From Rhizobium sp. (GTDB lineage Bacteria > Pseudomonadota > Alphaproteobacteria > Rhizobiales > Rhizobiaceae), in assembly GCA_003527225.1 (NCBI GenBank), contig DPXQ01000075.1, positions 1-22,742 on the forward strand: a stretch of 22,742 nucleotides of DNA, written 5' to 3'. Both the position numbers and the translations under genes were made by a program. Under the pieces are notes generated by a model that saw nothing but the letters and a program-made list of their open reading frames with translations, was not told the DNA's origin and did no database searches. Below are positions 8,189 to 15,363 of this stretch, in pieces. Position 1 is the stretch's first letter; the number at the start of each line of letters is the position of its first letter.

Positions 8189-9478
8189 CTATTTTCTGCC
8201 GAGCATGCCGAGCATCTTGCCCAGGCCGCCCTTCTTTGGCTTCTTGACCGTCGCCCGGCCCGTCACGAGATGGGCGATCTGAGAGAAAGTTTCCGCCGTC
8301 GGCGACTTGGCGTCGGTTTCCGAAATCATCCGGCCGCTATTGGCCGCGGTGCCGAACAACTGCGCATCAAAGGGGATGATGGCGATCGGCTCAATCTCGA
8401 GCGGTTCGAAAAAGTCGCCGGGAGCGATTTCCGGCCGCTTCGGCATGCCCACCTGGTTCAGCACGAAATGCGGGGCCTTGTCGTTCGGGCGCAGCTTCTT
8501 CAAGGCATCGAGCATGTTCTTGGCGTTGCGCAGATTGGCAAGGTCCGGCGCGCAGGTGATCACCACCTCGTCGACCTCGCAGAGTACCGTGCGGGTCCAG
8601 TCCGACCAGACATGGGGAAGGTCGAGCACCGTCACCGGCGCGCTGCGCTGCAGCAGCTCCAAAAGCGGCTGGAAGGTGTCGCGGTCATAGTCATACGCCC
8701 TGTCAAGCAGCGAGGGCGCGGCCAGAAGGGACAGGTGCTGCGAACAGGTGGTCAATAGGCGGTCGAGGAAAACCTCGTCCAGACGGTCCGGTGAGAAGAC
8801 CGCTTCGGCTATCCCCTGCGCCGGGTCCTGGTCGAAGTCGATATTGGCCGTGCCATAGGGCAGATCGAGATCGGCGAGGATCGTCTCGGTCGAAAACAGG
8901 CTGGAAATGCCGAAGGCGCAGTTGTGGGCAATCGTCGAGGAGCCGACACCGCCCTTGGCGCCGATGAAGGCGATCGAGCGGCCGAGCGGCTCGGCCTCCG
9001 GATCGACGAAGATTGCCGCTACAGCGGCGACGATCTCGGCCATCGACACCGGCGCGACCATGTATTCGGAAATGCCGTTGCGGATCAGGTCGCGATAGAG
9101 CGCGATATCGTTGTAGCGGCCGATGATGATGACCCTGGTGCTCGGATCGCAGACCTGGGCAAGCGGCGCCAGATCCGCCAGCAGGCTGGCCGTCGGCGAA
9201 TCGGCCTCCAGAATGATCAGGTTCGGGGTCGGCGCAGAGGCGAACATGTTGGCGGCGGCCGCGACATTGCCGCTGGTGATCCTGAGGCTCACCTTGGCCA
9301 TGCGGCGATCCTGGGCGCATTTTTCCATCACGCGCTGCACCCCTTCGGAGATGCAAAACGCATGGACGGAGATCCGCGGCAACGGACGCAGCTGCTCGAG
9401 ATCCCCCGTGGCGGCACCGCTGTCGGGCATCTGGTCGTCTTTTGACCCGGTCTCGAATTCGTAGTCGATCGCGCTCAT
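8189..9478 (-). CDS. cpaE: CpaE/TadZ, ParA/MinD-like pilus localisation protein
   Basis: The protein has 429 residues. A receiver-like N-terminal domain (about 36-160) is followed by a ParA/MinD-type ATPase domain (about 167-400). The deviant Walker A is FIGAKGGVGSST (171-182): signature Lys175 is present, but the usual second lysine (KGGVGKT) is Ser180. ILADLDLPYG (200-209) is the switch I/A' region and VTVLDLPHVWSDWT is the Walker-B-like segment. CpaE/TadZ proteins place the Tad machine at a cell pole and recruit the other components. The C-terminus is basic (VKKPKKGGLGKM) and may aid membrane or DNA contact. The ATG at 9476-9478 has AGGA 7 bp upstream and lies 34 bp after cpaD. The loss of the second Walker lysine occurs in this family and suggests weak or absent ATPase activity. 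Confidence 0.93.
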   Translation of the reverse strand: MSAIDYEFETGSKDDQMPDSGAATGDLEQLRPLPRISVHAFCISEGVQRVMEKCAQDRRMAKVSLRITSGNVAAAANMFASAPTPNLIILEADSPTASLLADLAPLAQVCDPSTRVIIIGRYNDIALYRDLIRNGISEYMVAPVSMAEIVAAVAAIFVDPEAEPLGRSIAFIGAKGGVGSSTIAHNCAFGISSLFSTETILADLDLPYGTANIDFDQDPAQGIAEAVFSPDRLDEVFLDRLLTTCSQHLSLLAAPSLLDRAYDYDRDTFQPLLELLQRSAPVTVLDLPHVWSDWTRTVLCEVDEVVITCAPDLANLRNAKNMLDALKKLRPNDKAPHFVLNQVGMPKRPEIAPGDFFEPLEIEPIAIIPFDAQLFGTAANSGRMISETDAKSPTAETFSQIAHLVTGRATVKKPKKGGLGKMLGMLGRK

Positions 9479-9512
9479 GCTTCAATCCTGCCTTCCGATA
9501 GCTGTCGCCGCC

Positions 9513-10253
9513 TCACTTGGTCGCAGTGTCCTTGCCTTCGCGGTAGAGCCCGATCACTTTCGAGCGGCGCGCCGCATCGATCGGGGCTGCGCCGCGCGGC
9601 GCGATCAGATCCATCGGGCTTGCGATCTGGGCCGCGAGGTTGCTCTGGGTGGCGCAACCGAAATTGTGCCAATTCCGGTTCATGATCGTGTTGTCGGAAA
9701 GATCCTCCGGCCACTGGCCGCACTGATCCGTGACCGCCGTCGTCGCCACGTAGCTCAGGCGGATCGGCGCGGCATCGCCGGTGGCCGCGGCCTGGTAGGA
9801 GGTTTCAATGATCCTCGGCGACGGCACACCGCGGCCCGCCAGCGTGGCGCGAATTTCCTTGCGCATCATCGATGCGGCGCCGGCATTCATCGAGCCCTGC
9901 GGCACCATGATCTGCATCGTGCCCGAAGAGCTTGCGAGGTAGTCGGAGGCAAATCCGGCGATGGTATCCTTCATCCCGATGGTCAGCTTGCGGTCGCCCG
10001 AGGAGATCGGGATATCCAGCGTGTGCTCGACTTCGGTGACCGTGATCGGATGGCGTGTGCGATAGTCGTCCGGAATGGAGCCGGTCGTCATGCCGTCCCG
10101 GTTCGCACCGCATCCCGTCAGGACCGCCGCGGCGCCGAGGACGACGGCCGCAAGGGTAAGCCCCTTGAGCCGTGACGCAATCAGATCGGATTTTCGTGCG
10201 GGCATGGCTTTGCGACTTTCTGTCTTGCGGGGTGCGGCCGGGTTCCTGAGCAT
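9513..10253 (-). CDS. cpaD: CpaD, Tad pilus outer-membrane lipoprotein
   Basis: The protein has 246 residues from the chosen start. A long basic N-region leads to hydrophobic LTLAAVVLGAAAVLTG and lipobox Cys48 (LTGC), so it is a predicted lipoprotein. CpaD landmarks are DYRTRHPI (63-70) and HNFGCATQSNLAAQIA (196-211). CpaD supports the CpaC secretin in the outer membrane. A GTG (10269-10271) overlaps the cpaC stop as GTGA and adds six residues, but the ATG at 10251-10253 is better: GGGGAGG stands 5 nt before it. A third candidate ATG at 10203-10205 would give a more typical signal-peptide length (Cys32) but has only a weak ribosome site. It is tightly coupled to cpaC. Confidence 0.92.
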   Translation of the reverse strand: MLRNPAAPRKTESRKAMPARKSDLIASRLKGLTLAAVVLGAAAVLTGCGANRDGMTTGSIPDDYRTRHPITVTEVEHTLDIPISSGDRKLTIGMKDTIAGFASDYLASSSGTMQIMVPQGSMNAGAASMMRKEIRATLAGRGVPSPRIIETSYQAAATGDAAPIRLSYVATTAVTDQCGQWPEDLSDNTIMNRNWHNFGCATQSNLAAQIASPMDLIAPRGAAPIDAARRSKVIGLYREGKDTATK

Positions 10254-10267
10254 CTCCACCTCCCCGC

Positions 10268-11857
10268 TCACTTGTAGATAAATCCGACGGAGCCGTGGTA
10301 GCGGCCGCTCACGTCCGCTTCCTTGCGCCCGTAGACCTTGTTGACGCGGTTCAGGAAGAAAGTTGCGGCATCGTTTTCCGGGTTGAAGTTGTCATCGGGC
10401 CGCGCAAGCTGGTTGCGTGCCACAGGCCGCACGAGATAGGGCGTCGCGATGATCACGAGCTCCGTCTCGTTTCGAATGAAGTCCTTGCTGCGGAAGAGCG
10501 TTCCGAGCACGGGCACCTTGGAAAGCCCCGGAAGGCCCGACATCGCCTGGCGGATATTGTCCTGCACCAGCCCGGCGATCACGATCGAGCCGCCGGAGGG
10601 CAGTTCCACCGTCGTCGAAGCCTCGCGCTTGCGGATCGACATATAAGTCGAGCCGGGAATGCCGTTCGCGGTGTTGCCTGTGACCGCCGATCCCTCATAG
10701 GTCGGTTCGGAAACGTTGGTTTCGATCTTCAGGCTGATGCGGCCAGGAGCCAGAACCACGGGGCGGAAATTCAGCTCGATGCCATAATCGACAGTGTTCG
10801 TTGTCCGCGTGACCGATGGCATACCCGTCGTTTCGTCGACGGCGATTTCCTGCTCGCCCGCCATGCGGAACTCGCCGCCGACATAGAACTTGGCCTGCTC
10901 GCCGGAGATCGCCGTCAGGCTCGGCTCGGCCAGGGTGCGCATGACGCCCGCCTGCTCCATGGCGTTGATGTAACTGCCGATCGTATACCGTCCGATCGAG
11001 GCGACCGCCGTCGGCAAGCCGCCGGAGATCGCATTCGTCACACTGACGGCATTGCCGAGATTGGCGGGATTATTGAAGGTGATGCCGCTCGATCCGTCCG
11101 AGAGGCGCCCGTTGAAACCAAGCTGCTTGAGGACCTGCCGGCTGACCTCGGCCACCGTGACCTTCAGCGTCACCTGATCTTCGCCTTCGATGGTCAGCAG
11201 ATTGACGATCGACGACGTCTGACGTTCTTCCGCGAAGATCGCGACGTCACCGCCGTCCTTGCTGCTCGAAGCCGTCTCGTTGCGGGTCGTGGCCTCACCG
11301 CCCTTGAGGAAAGCCTGGGCAAGACTGTTGGCGCGCTCGGCGTCCTGGGGTGTGCGCACCGTTCCGGTCAGCACGATGTTGTCGGAGATGATCTCGACCT
11401 TGATGTCCGATTCGGGAATGAAGCGCCTCAGATTGGCTTCAAGCCCGGCGATATCGCGCTCGATCTCGATATCGAGGCTGACGATCTCTTCGCCGTTCCG
11501 GCCGAAAATGAAGATATTGGTCTGACCGACGGCCTTGCCGAACAGGTAGATCCGACGCGACGTGCGCGTTACCGCGTCGGCCATCGCGGGATCGGCGACG
11601 AGGATGTCGTGCGCATCCGCAGGCAGATCGACGACCAGCGCCTTGTTCAGGCCCAGTTTGACGGTGCGTCTGGCACCTGGTCCCGACTGGGCGATGCGGA
11701 TGACACTCTGGGACGCGGCAAGGGCGGCCGGCGTTTCGACAAAGCCGGGAACGATATTCCCCGGCATGCCGGAAAACGCCATGGAGAATGTGAGCCCTCC
11801 CGCAAGCGAGGCACGGATCTTTCGTTTCAAGTTGGTCACCTTGGCGTCCCCGTTCAT
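10268..11857 (-). CDS. cpaC: CpaC/RcpA, Tad pilus secretin
   Basis: The protein has 529 residues. A long signal region (about 1-48, ending AALA-AS) precedes the pilus/secretin N-domain (about 63-133; VKLGLNKALVVDLP, GKAVGQTNIFIFG), a BON-like segment (about 135-185; DNIVLTGTVRTPQDAERA), and the secretin domain (about 225-475) with AEPSLTAISGEQAKFYVGG, VPVLGTLFRS (448-457) and NETELVIIATPYLVRP. It forms the multimeric outer-membrane channel through which the Flp pilus leaves the cell. The start ATG (11855-11857) overlaps the cpaB stop as ATGA, so translation is probably coupled. The C-terminal tail beyond the secretin domain (about 480-529) is normal for the Tad type. A shorter protein repeating only its N-domain is encoded at 14189-14602. 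Confidence 0.95.
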   Translation of the reverse strand: MNGDAKVTNLKRKIRASLAGGLTFSMAFSGMPGNIVPGFVETPAALAASQSVIRIAQSGPGARRTVKLGLNKALVVDLPADAHDILVADPAMADAVTRTSRRIYLFGKAVGQTNIFIFGRNGEEIVSLDIEIERDIAGLEANLRRFIPESDIKVEIISDNIVLTGTVRTPQDAERANSLAQAFLKGGEATTRNETASSSKDGGDVAIFAEERQTSSIVNLLTIEGEDQVTLKVTVAEVSRQVLKQLGFNGRLSDGSSGITFNNPANLGNAVSVTNAISGGLPTAVASIGRYTIGSYINAMEQAGVMRTLAEPSLTAISGEQAKFYVGGEFRMAGEQEIAVDETTGMPSVTRTTNTVDYGIELNFRPVVLAPGRISLKIETNVSEPTYEGSAVTGNTANGIPGSTYMSIRKREASTTVELPSGGSIVIAGLVQDNIRQAMSGLPGLSKVPVLGTLFRSKDFIRNETELVIIATPYLVRPVARNQLARPDDNFNPENDAATFFLNRVNKVYGRKEADVSGRYHGSVGFIYK

Positions 11858-12663
11858 TGCGTCTGTACCTCGGTGTCCTTGACGAGCGTCCCGGATTTGA
11901 TGACCTGGATCGTCGGCATTCCCGAGCCGCCACTCAGCAGGTAGTCGGCCGCAGAGGTATCTTCTTCCTGTGCATCCGCGACCGAGCGAAGGGCGAGGGA
12001 CAGGCGGGCGGCCATCTGCTGGGCGACCGTGATCACCTTGGCCTGATCCGGGGTCAGCTCCAGCGTTGCGGTCGTGCCGACCACGGATTTCGATCCGTCA
12101 TCCTTTTCCTCGATCTGCTGGTCGATCGCGAGCACGCGCACATTCGAAAGCACGGTTTCCGTCAGGTAGTTATCTTCCTTGCCCGCGCGAACCATGATCA
12201 CGTCGACGCGGTCATTGGGGAGGATGAAGCCGCCGGCGCCGGTGGCGACCGAAATCTCGGTGGAGACAGCGCGTTTGCCGGAGGGCAGGAGCGACGACAT
12301 GATGCGCGTGGACGAATCAGCGATCTTCTCGCGGCGCAAGGGTTCGCCCTCGAAGAGCGGCAGGCGCACGACGACGCCCGACAGCTCGGCAATTGCCTGC
12401 GGGCGATTGTTTTCGGTGATGAAGCTCTCGACGACGCTCGAAGCCGGCCAGGCCATCCAGCGCATGGATTTCTCGTTGAGACGCGAGCCTACGGGCAGAT
12501 TGGCGGCAGAGACGAGCACATTGACCGTCTCCTCCTTCTTCATGACAGCGTCGGCCTGCTGCATGATCACCGTTTTCGTTCCGGTGAGACGCATCGCCAG
12601 CAGGCCGGCCATGCCGGCCGCCACGATGGCCACTGCGAGAATGATGATGCGCGCGGGTTTCAT
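11854..12663 (-). CDS. cpaB: CpaB/RcpC, Tad pilus assembly protein with SAF domain
   Basis: The protein has 269 residues. One N-terminal membrane helix (about 4-25) is followed by a SAF-type domain (about 47-110; VNVLVSAANLPVGSRLN, LFEGEPLRREKI) and a RcpC/CpaB domain (about 130-235; GGFILPNDRVDVIMVR, LELTPDQAKVITVAQQMA). The protein is thought to act in the periplasm beside the CpaC channel. The frame is open to 12714, but I chose the ATG at 12661-12663 because AAGGA lies 8 bp upstream and the membrane helix then starts at residue 4. The first 17 residues of the longer version look like untranslated leader. Its stop overlaps the cpaC start (ATGA). The length is normal for CpaB. Confidence 0.93.
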   Translation of the reverse strand: MKPARIIILAVAIVAAGMAGLLAMRLTGTKTVIMQQADAVMKKEETVNVLVSAANLPVGSRLNEKSMRWMAWPASSVVESFITENNRPQAIAELSGVVVRLPLFEGEPLRREKIADSSTRIMSSLLPSGKRAVSTEISVATGAGGFILPNDRVDVIMVRAGKEDNYLTETVLSNVRVLAIDQQIEEKDDGSKSVVGTTATLELTPDQAKVITVAQQMAARLSLALRSVADAQEEDTSAADYLLSGGSGMPTIQVIKSGTLVKDTEVQTQ

Positions 12664-12788
12664 GATCGATCCTTGAGGGACACAACGGACTGTGCCTCGC
12701 AGATTGATCAGCAATTGGTGTAATTATGGTTAATAAGGCGCTTACGATCTTGGTTAACGATCGCTTTCTTTCGCCGCGTCGTCGTGCC
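12664..12788 (-). promoter_or_regulatory. AT-rich cpaA-cpaB intergenic gap, possible internal promoter
   Basis: This 125-bp gap between the cpaA stop and the cpaB start is AT-rich at 12715-12760, with three TTAA-type tracts (GGTTAATAA and TTGGTTAACG on the plus strand). All other gaps in the run are 34 bp or less or overlap, so a separate promoter for cpaB-tadC is plausible. No -35/-10 pair or exact CtrA box could be fixed by eye. Confidence 0.35.
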
Positions 12789-13301
12789 TCACCGAATATT
12801 CTCGAGCGCCGTTAGGACAAGCGGAGACTGCGAATAGGTCATCAGGCCGGCAAGGCCGATGGCGATGGCATAAGGCACCTTCTTCGCGCTGAGCAGCGAT
12901 TGGGGCAGCGGCAGGCCCATGGCGATGACCGTGTTGGCGCGCGCCCGTAGCATGAGGATGGCAATCGTCAGCGCACCACCCAAGTAGGCGACATGAATGA
13001 GGAAGGACAGAAGTTCGGGGGTGAAGCCGTACCAGACGGCCGCCGCCGTCAACAGCTTGGCATCGCCGCCGCCCATGGCATTCAGGGCGAACAGCACAAA
13101 TCCGACCGAAAAGACGATGGCGCCGGCGGCCAGATGCAGGCCGAACTGGCTCCAGCCGAGACCGGCAAAGGGCGCCACGAGGAAAAAGGAAGCCAGCAAG
13201 ATCACCGGAATGCGATTGGGGATCGTCATCTCGAAGAAATCCGTCAGCGCGGCAAGCGCCAGGCAGATTGGAAATACTACAAAAACGACGCTAGCGATCA
13301 T
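12789..13301 (-). CDS. cpaA: CpaA/TadV, prepilin peptidase (A24 family)
   Basis: The 170-residue protein is almost all hydrophobic, with about six membrane segments. The two catalytic aspartates of A24 peptidases are present: Asp21 in ALTDFFEMTIPN and Asp80 in the GGGDAK motif (77-82). The C-terminal KVPYAIAIGLAGL is also typical. The enzyme cuts the leader from the Flp pilin on the cytoplasmic side of the inner membrane, and probably from the TadE-like pseudopilins. It lacks the N-terminal methylase domain of PilD, as normal for CpaA. The ATG at 13299-13301 has AGGTGG about 7 bp upstream. It follows the pilin gene but is separated from it by an intrinsic terminator, so it needs read-through or its own promoter. 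Confidence 0.95.
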   Translation of the reverse strand: MIASVVFVVFPICLALAALTDFFEMTIPNRIPVILLASFFLVAPFAGLGWSQFGLHLAAGAIVFSVGFVLFALNAMGGGDAKLLTAAAVWYGFTPELLSFLIHVAYLGGALTIAILMLRARANTVIAMGLPLPQSLLSAKKVPYAIAIGLAGLMTYSQSPLVLTALENIR

Positions 13302-13390
13302 CTGAGTTCCACCTTTTCTCTGCTTGGAGGCTAGCTTTCAAAGCTTAATCAAAACGGAATGGTGCGCGCGATTCGACTGCAATGTCAGAC
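13302..13390 (-). promoter_or_regulatory. Leader region upstream of cpaA
   Basis: These 89 bp lie between the pilin terminator and cpaA and are relatively AT-rich. On the minus strand they include TTTTGATTAAGCTTTGAAAG, which contains a short palindrome (AGCTTT-g-AAAGCT, about 13332-13344). It is a sensible place for a cpaA promoter, but I cannot define the elements. Confidence 0.35.
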
Positions 13391-13424
13391 AAAAAGAATA
13401 AAGCCGCCTCGGTCCAAGGCGGCT
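13391..13424 (-). terminator. Intrinsic terminator of the Flp pilin gene
   Basis: On the minus strand an 8-bp stem, AGCCGCCT/AGGCGGCT (13402-13424), with a 7-nt loop is followed by TTTATTCTTTTT. It begins 42 bp after the pilin stop and would release a short, abundant pilin mRNA while lowering flow into cpaA. Confidence 0.85.
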
Positions 13425-13465
13425 CTATTCGGAATACCCATAGGGCTTACGCGAAACATGCAGAC

Positions 13466-13651
13466 TTATGGGTTTGCACCTTCAGCCGCTTTCATTTTGT
13501 CGGAGATGTCCTGGAAGGTGTTGTTCAGCGAGTTGCCGAGGGTCGTTGCGCCGGTGATGAGGGCAACGGAAATGAGGGCAGCGATCAGGCCATATTCGAT
13601 GGCGGTTGCGCCGGATTCGTCTTTCATGAAACGAGCGAAAATCTTGGTCAT
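13466..13651 (-). CDS. pilA: Flp/Fap-type pilin, major Tad pilus subunit
   Basis: The 61-residue prepilin has the leader MTKIFARFMKDESG and the cleavage motif G14-ATAI-E19Y20, followed by hydrophobic GLIAALISVALITGA. Cleavage by CpaA after Gly14 would leave a 47-residue mature pilin with Glu5 and Tyr6, the Flp hallmark. The polar tail NSLNNTFQDISDKMKAAEG follows. The frame is open to 13693, but the ATG at 13649-13651 is clearly right, with TTAGGAG just upstream and a standard Flp leader. It has its own terminator downstream, and 537 bp of upstream DNA is shared with a divergent pilus gene. The pilus is used for surface attachment in related bacteria. Confidence 0.95.
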   Translation of the reverse strand: MTKIFARFMKDESGATAIEYGLIAALISVALITGATTLGNSLNNTFQDISDKMKAAEGANP

Positions 13652-14188
13652 GGTATCTCCTAACTCCACAAGGTTGATCAGCACTTCCTGCAACTGTTCG
13701 CCGTTGCTCGGATGGCTGAAACCTACACAGGGGCCATTGCCATCGGCTTAAGAAACGGCGTTACCAAATGCTGAATACCGGGAAGCGGCGCACGTGGTAA
13801 ACGGAGTTTTATCCAGGCCGATAAACTTCTAGACGACAGGGAAATAACCTTTACAAACAGTGGCATGAATTCGGGCGGGAAGCGATTGCCGGGTGCTGGG
13901 ACCGGGGATTCTTCGCTACCGTCGCGCGCCGCGTGACCGACAGCTGTTCAATTTCGGGATTCCGGGCCACGCCCGGGCCCTGTCTGCCGAGGCTTTTCCT
14001 CCGCTTGCCATGGAAATAGCTCGCCTCGTTTCCTCTCTCGCCAGAACCATGCTCCCCGATCCGCCGGCGGCAGGCCGAACGCGGACCGATCCCGCCGCCT
14101 TTCCCTCCCTTAACGCTTCATTCACCAATCCCGATCATCCTTGAAGCCAGTGGTTTCCTCCCGGATCGTCCAAAAAAGGCTCGCACGC
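13652..14188. promoter_or_regulatory. 537-bp divergent control region, pilin / secretin-N-domain gene
   Basis: The longest gene-free stretch in the window must carry the pilin promoter (minus) and that of the plus-strand pilus genes. The part near 13740-13870 is AT-rich (GGTAAACGGAGTTTTATCC, GGGAAATAACCTTTACAAAC) and is the best place for the pilin promoter, implying a leader of over 100 nt. The part from 13890 to 14140 is GC-rich and open in one frame on each strand (about 83 and 70 residues), but neither product is recognisable and neither has a good ribosome site. A CtrA-like box lies at 14110-14125. Confidence 0.5.
14110..14125 (+). promoter_or_regulatory. Candidate CtrA box (one mismatch)
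   Basis: TTAA-CGCTTCA-TTCAC fits the alphaproteobacterial CtrA consensus TTAA-N7-TTAAC except for one base. It stands 64 bp before the start of the plus-strand pilus gene. CtrA controls pilin genes in Caulobacter. About one such near-match is expected by chance in a window this size, so this is weak. Confidence 0.3.
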
Positions 14189-14602
14189 ATGACGTCTCGC
14201 ATCGGCTCATTCTCCCTTGCCGTCGGCATGATGGCGGCCGGCTGCGGCCTCGCCTCTCCCGGCATGGCCGATGACGGCATGATGCGCGTCTATATGAACC
14301 AGGCGCGCGTGCTGAAGCTGGACCGCCCCGTGAGCAAGGTCATCATAGGCAACGCCGATGTCGCCGATGCCACGGTAGCGGACGCCAAGACCATCGTGCT
14401 TACCGGCCGCGCCTTCGGCACCACCAATCTCGTTCTCCTCGACAGCGAGGGCAACGCCATCGTCGACGAACGGATCCTGGTTTCGATCGACGAGGGCAAC
14501 ACCGTCCGGGTTTACAAGGCGACCGAGCGCACCGTGCTCTCCTGCACGCCGAACTGCGAGATCCACGCCGAGGTCGGCGGCACTCCCGCCGCATCGAACT
14601 GA
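14189..14602 (+). CDS. Stand-alone pilus/secretin N-domain protein
   Basis: The protein has 137 residues. A signal peptide (about 1-28, ending PGMA-DD) suggests export to the periplasm. Residues about 34-110 form the same N-domain as in CpaC: ARVLKLDRPVSKVIIGNADV, then LTGRAFGTTNLVLLDSEGN and ILVSIDEGNTVRVYK. No BON or secretin domain follows; the tail instead has a close cysteine pair, Cys119 and Cys123 (SCTPNC), and a short disordered end. A TTG at 14141 would extend the protein by 16 residues, but the ATG at 14189 gives a normal signal peptide with AAAAAAGG upstream. It heads the plus-strand pilus group with two TadE-like genes. It probably interacts with the secretin or acts as a periplasmic assembly factor; this is inference. 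It does not look like a broken cpaC copy, since the signal and stop are intact. Confidence 0.8.
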   Translation: MTSRIGSFSLAVGMMAAGCGLASPGMADDGMMRVYMNQARVLKLDRPVSKVIIGNADVADATVADAKTIVLTGRAFGTTNLVLLDSEGNAIVDERILVSIDEGNTVRVYKATERTVLSCTPNCEIHAEVGGTPAASN

Positions 14603-14730
14603 CCAGAATCCATATTAAAGAGTGGCCTCGGGTCTGCCGGTTCCCGTTAAACTCTTAGATGATCAGGAAACGGAAAATCAATGTTTCGCTCCTAGCATCC
14701 GGCTCGAGTTCCGGACATCGGATACAAGCG

Positions 14731-15363
14731 ATGAGCGCACGCGACAACGACAAGAGCCCCGTCGGCAGCCAGCGACACGAGAAACGGCACGTCTGGAGAC
14801 GGCTGTGGCGTTCGCGCGACGGCGCCTCCGCCATCGAGTTCGCGATCCTCGCCATTCCCTATTTCATGATCATCTTCGCGATCCTGGAGACCTTCGTCGC
14901 CTTCACTGCCGAACAACTGGTCACCAATGCGGTCAACACGATGGCGCGAGACCTGCGCACGGGCAAGATCACCTACAACCTCAATCGCCCGGCGACGGAC
15001 ATGACCGAGGAGCAGTTCCGCCAGGCGTTCTGCAACGAGATATCGATCATGATTTCGTGCTCGCCGACGGAGATCGCAACGGCCGCCGATCTCTATCTCG
15101 ATGTCAGGACATTTACGAAGTTCAGCGGTATCCCGACCAGCATTCCCCGCACCTCGGCCGCGGATTTCGCCGATATCGATCCGACCTCCTTCGCCTACAA
15201 TCCCGGCGGGCCCAAATCGATCAACATGCTGCGCGCCTATTATCGTTGGCCGGTCATCACCGATCTCGTCCGTCCCTACATCACCAACATCCGTCCGGCG
15301 AACGGATCGAGTTCATTCCTGATCGTGGCGACGACCGCTTTCCAGAACGAGGACTATCCGTGA
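14731..15363 (+). CDS. tadE: TadE-like pseudopilin
   Basis: The protein has 210 residues. A basic N-region (RRLWRSRD) leads to a prepilin-like motif, G31-ASAI-E36F37, at the start of a single membrane helix (about 36-58), then a periplasmic domain with Cys101 and Cys110. TadE-type pseudopilins are processed by the same peptidase as the Flp pilin and are needed for pilus assembly. The ATG at 14731 (MSARDN) is chosen because it leaves a modest cytoplasmic N-region; an in-frame ATG at 14659 would add 24 residues, and neither has a strong ribosome site. The next gene overlaps its stop. The TadE family assignment is good, but calling it TadE rather than TadF/TadG rests on size and position. Confidence 0.82.
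   Translation: MSARDNDKSPVGSQRHEKRHVWRRLWRSRDGASAIEFAILAIPYFMIIFAILETFVAFTAEQLVTNAVNTMARDLRTGKITYNLNRPATDMTEEQFRQAFCNEISIMISCSPTEIATAADLYLDVRTFTKFSGIPTSIPRTSAADFADIDPTSFAYNPGGPKSINMLRAYYRWPVITDLVRPYITNIRPANGSSSFLIVATTAFQNEDYP

Noticed and set aside
13893..14144. 83-codon plus frame (and a 70-codon minus frame at 13916-14128) in the pilin control region
   Set aside because: No ribosome site, no recognisable protein and Pro/Arg/Ala-rich composition typical of chance frames; left as non-coding.
14189..14602. Secretin N-domain protein as a truncated cpaC pseudogene
   Set aside because: It has its own signal peptide, an intact frame, a distinct cysteine-containing tail and an operon position with pseudopilins.
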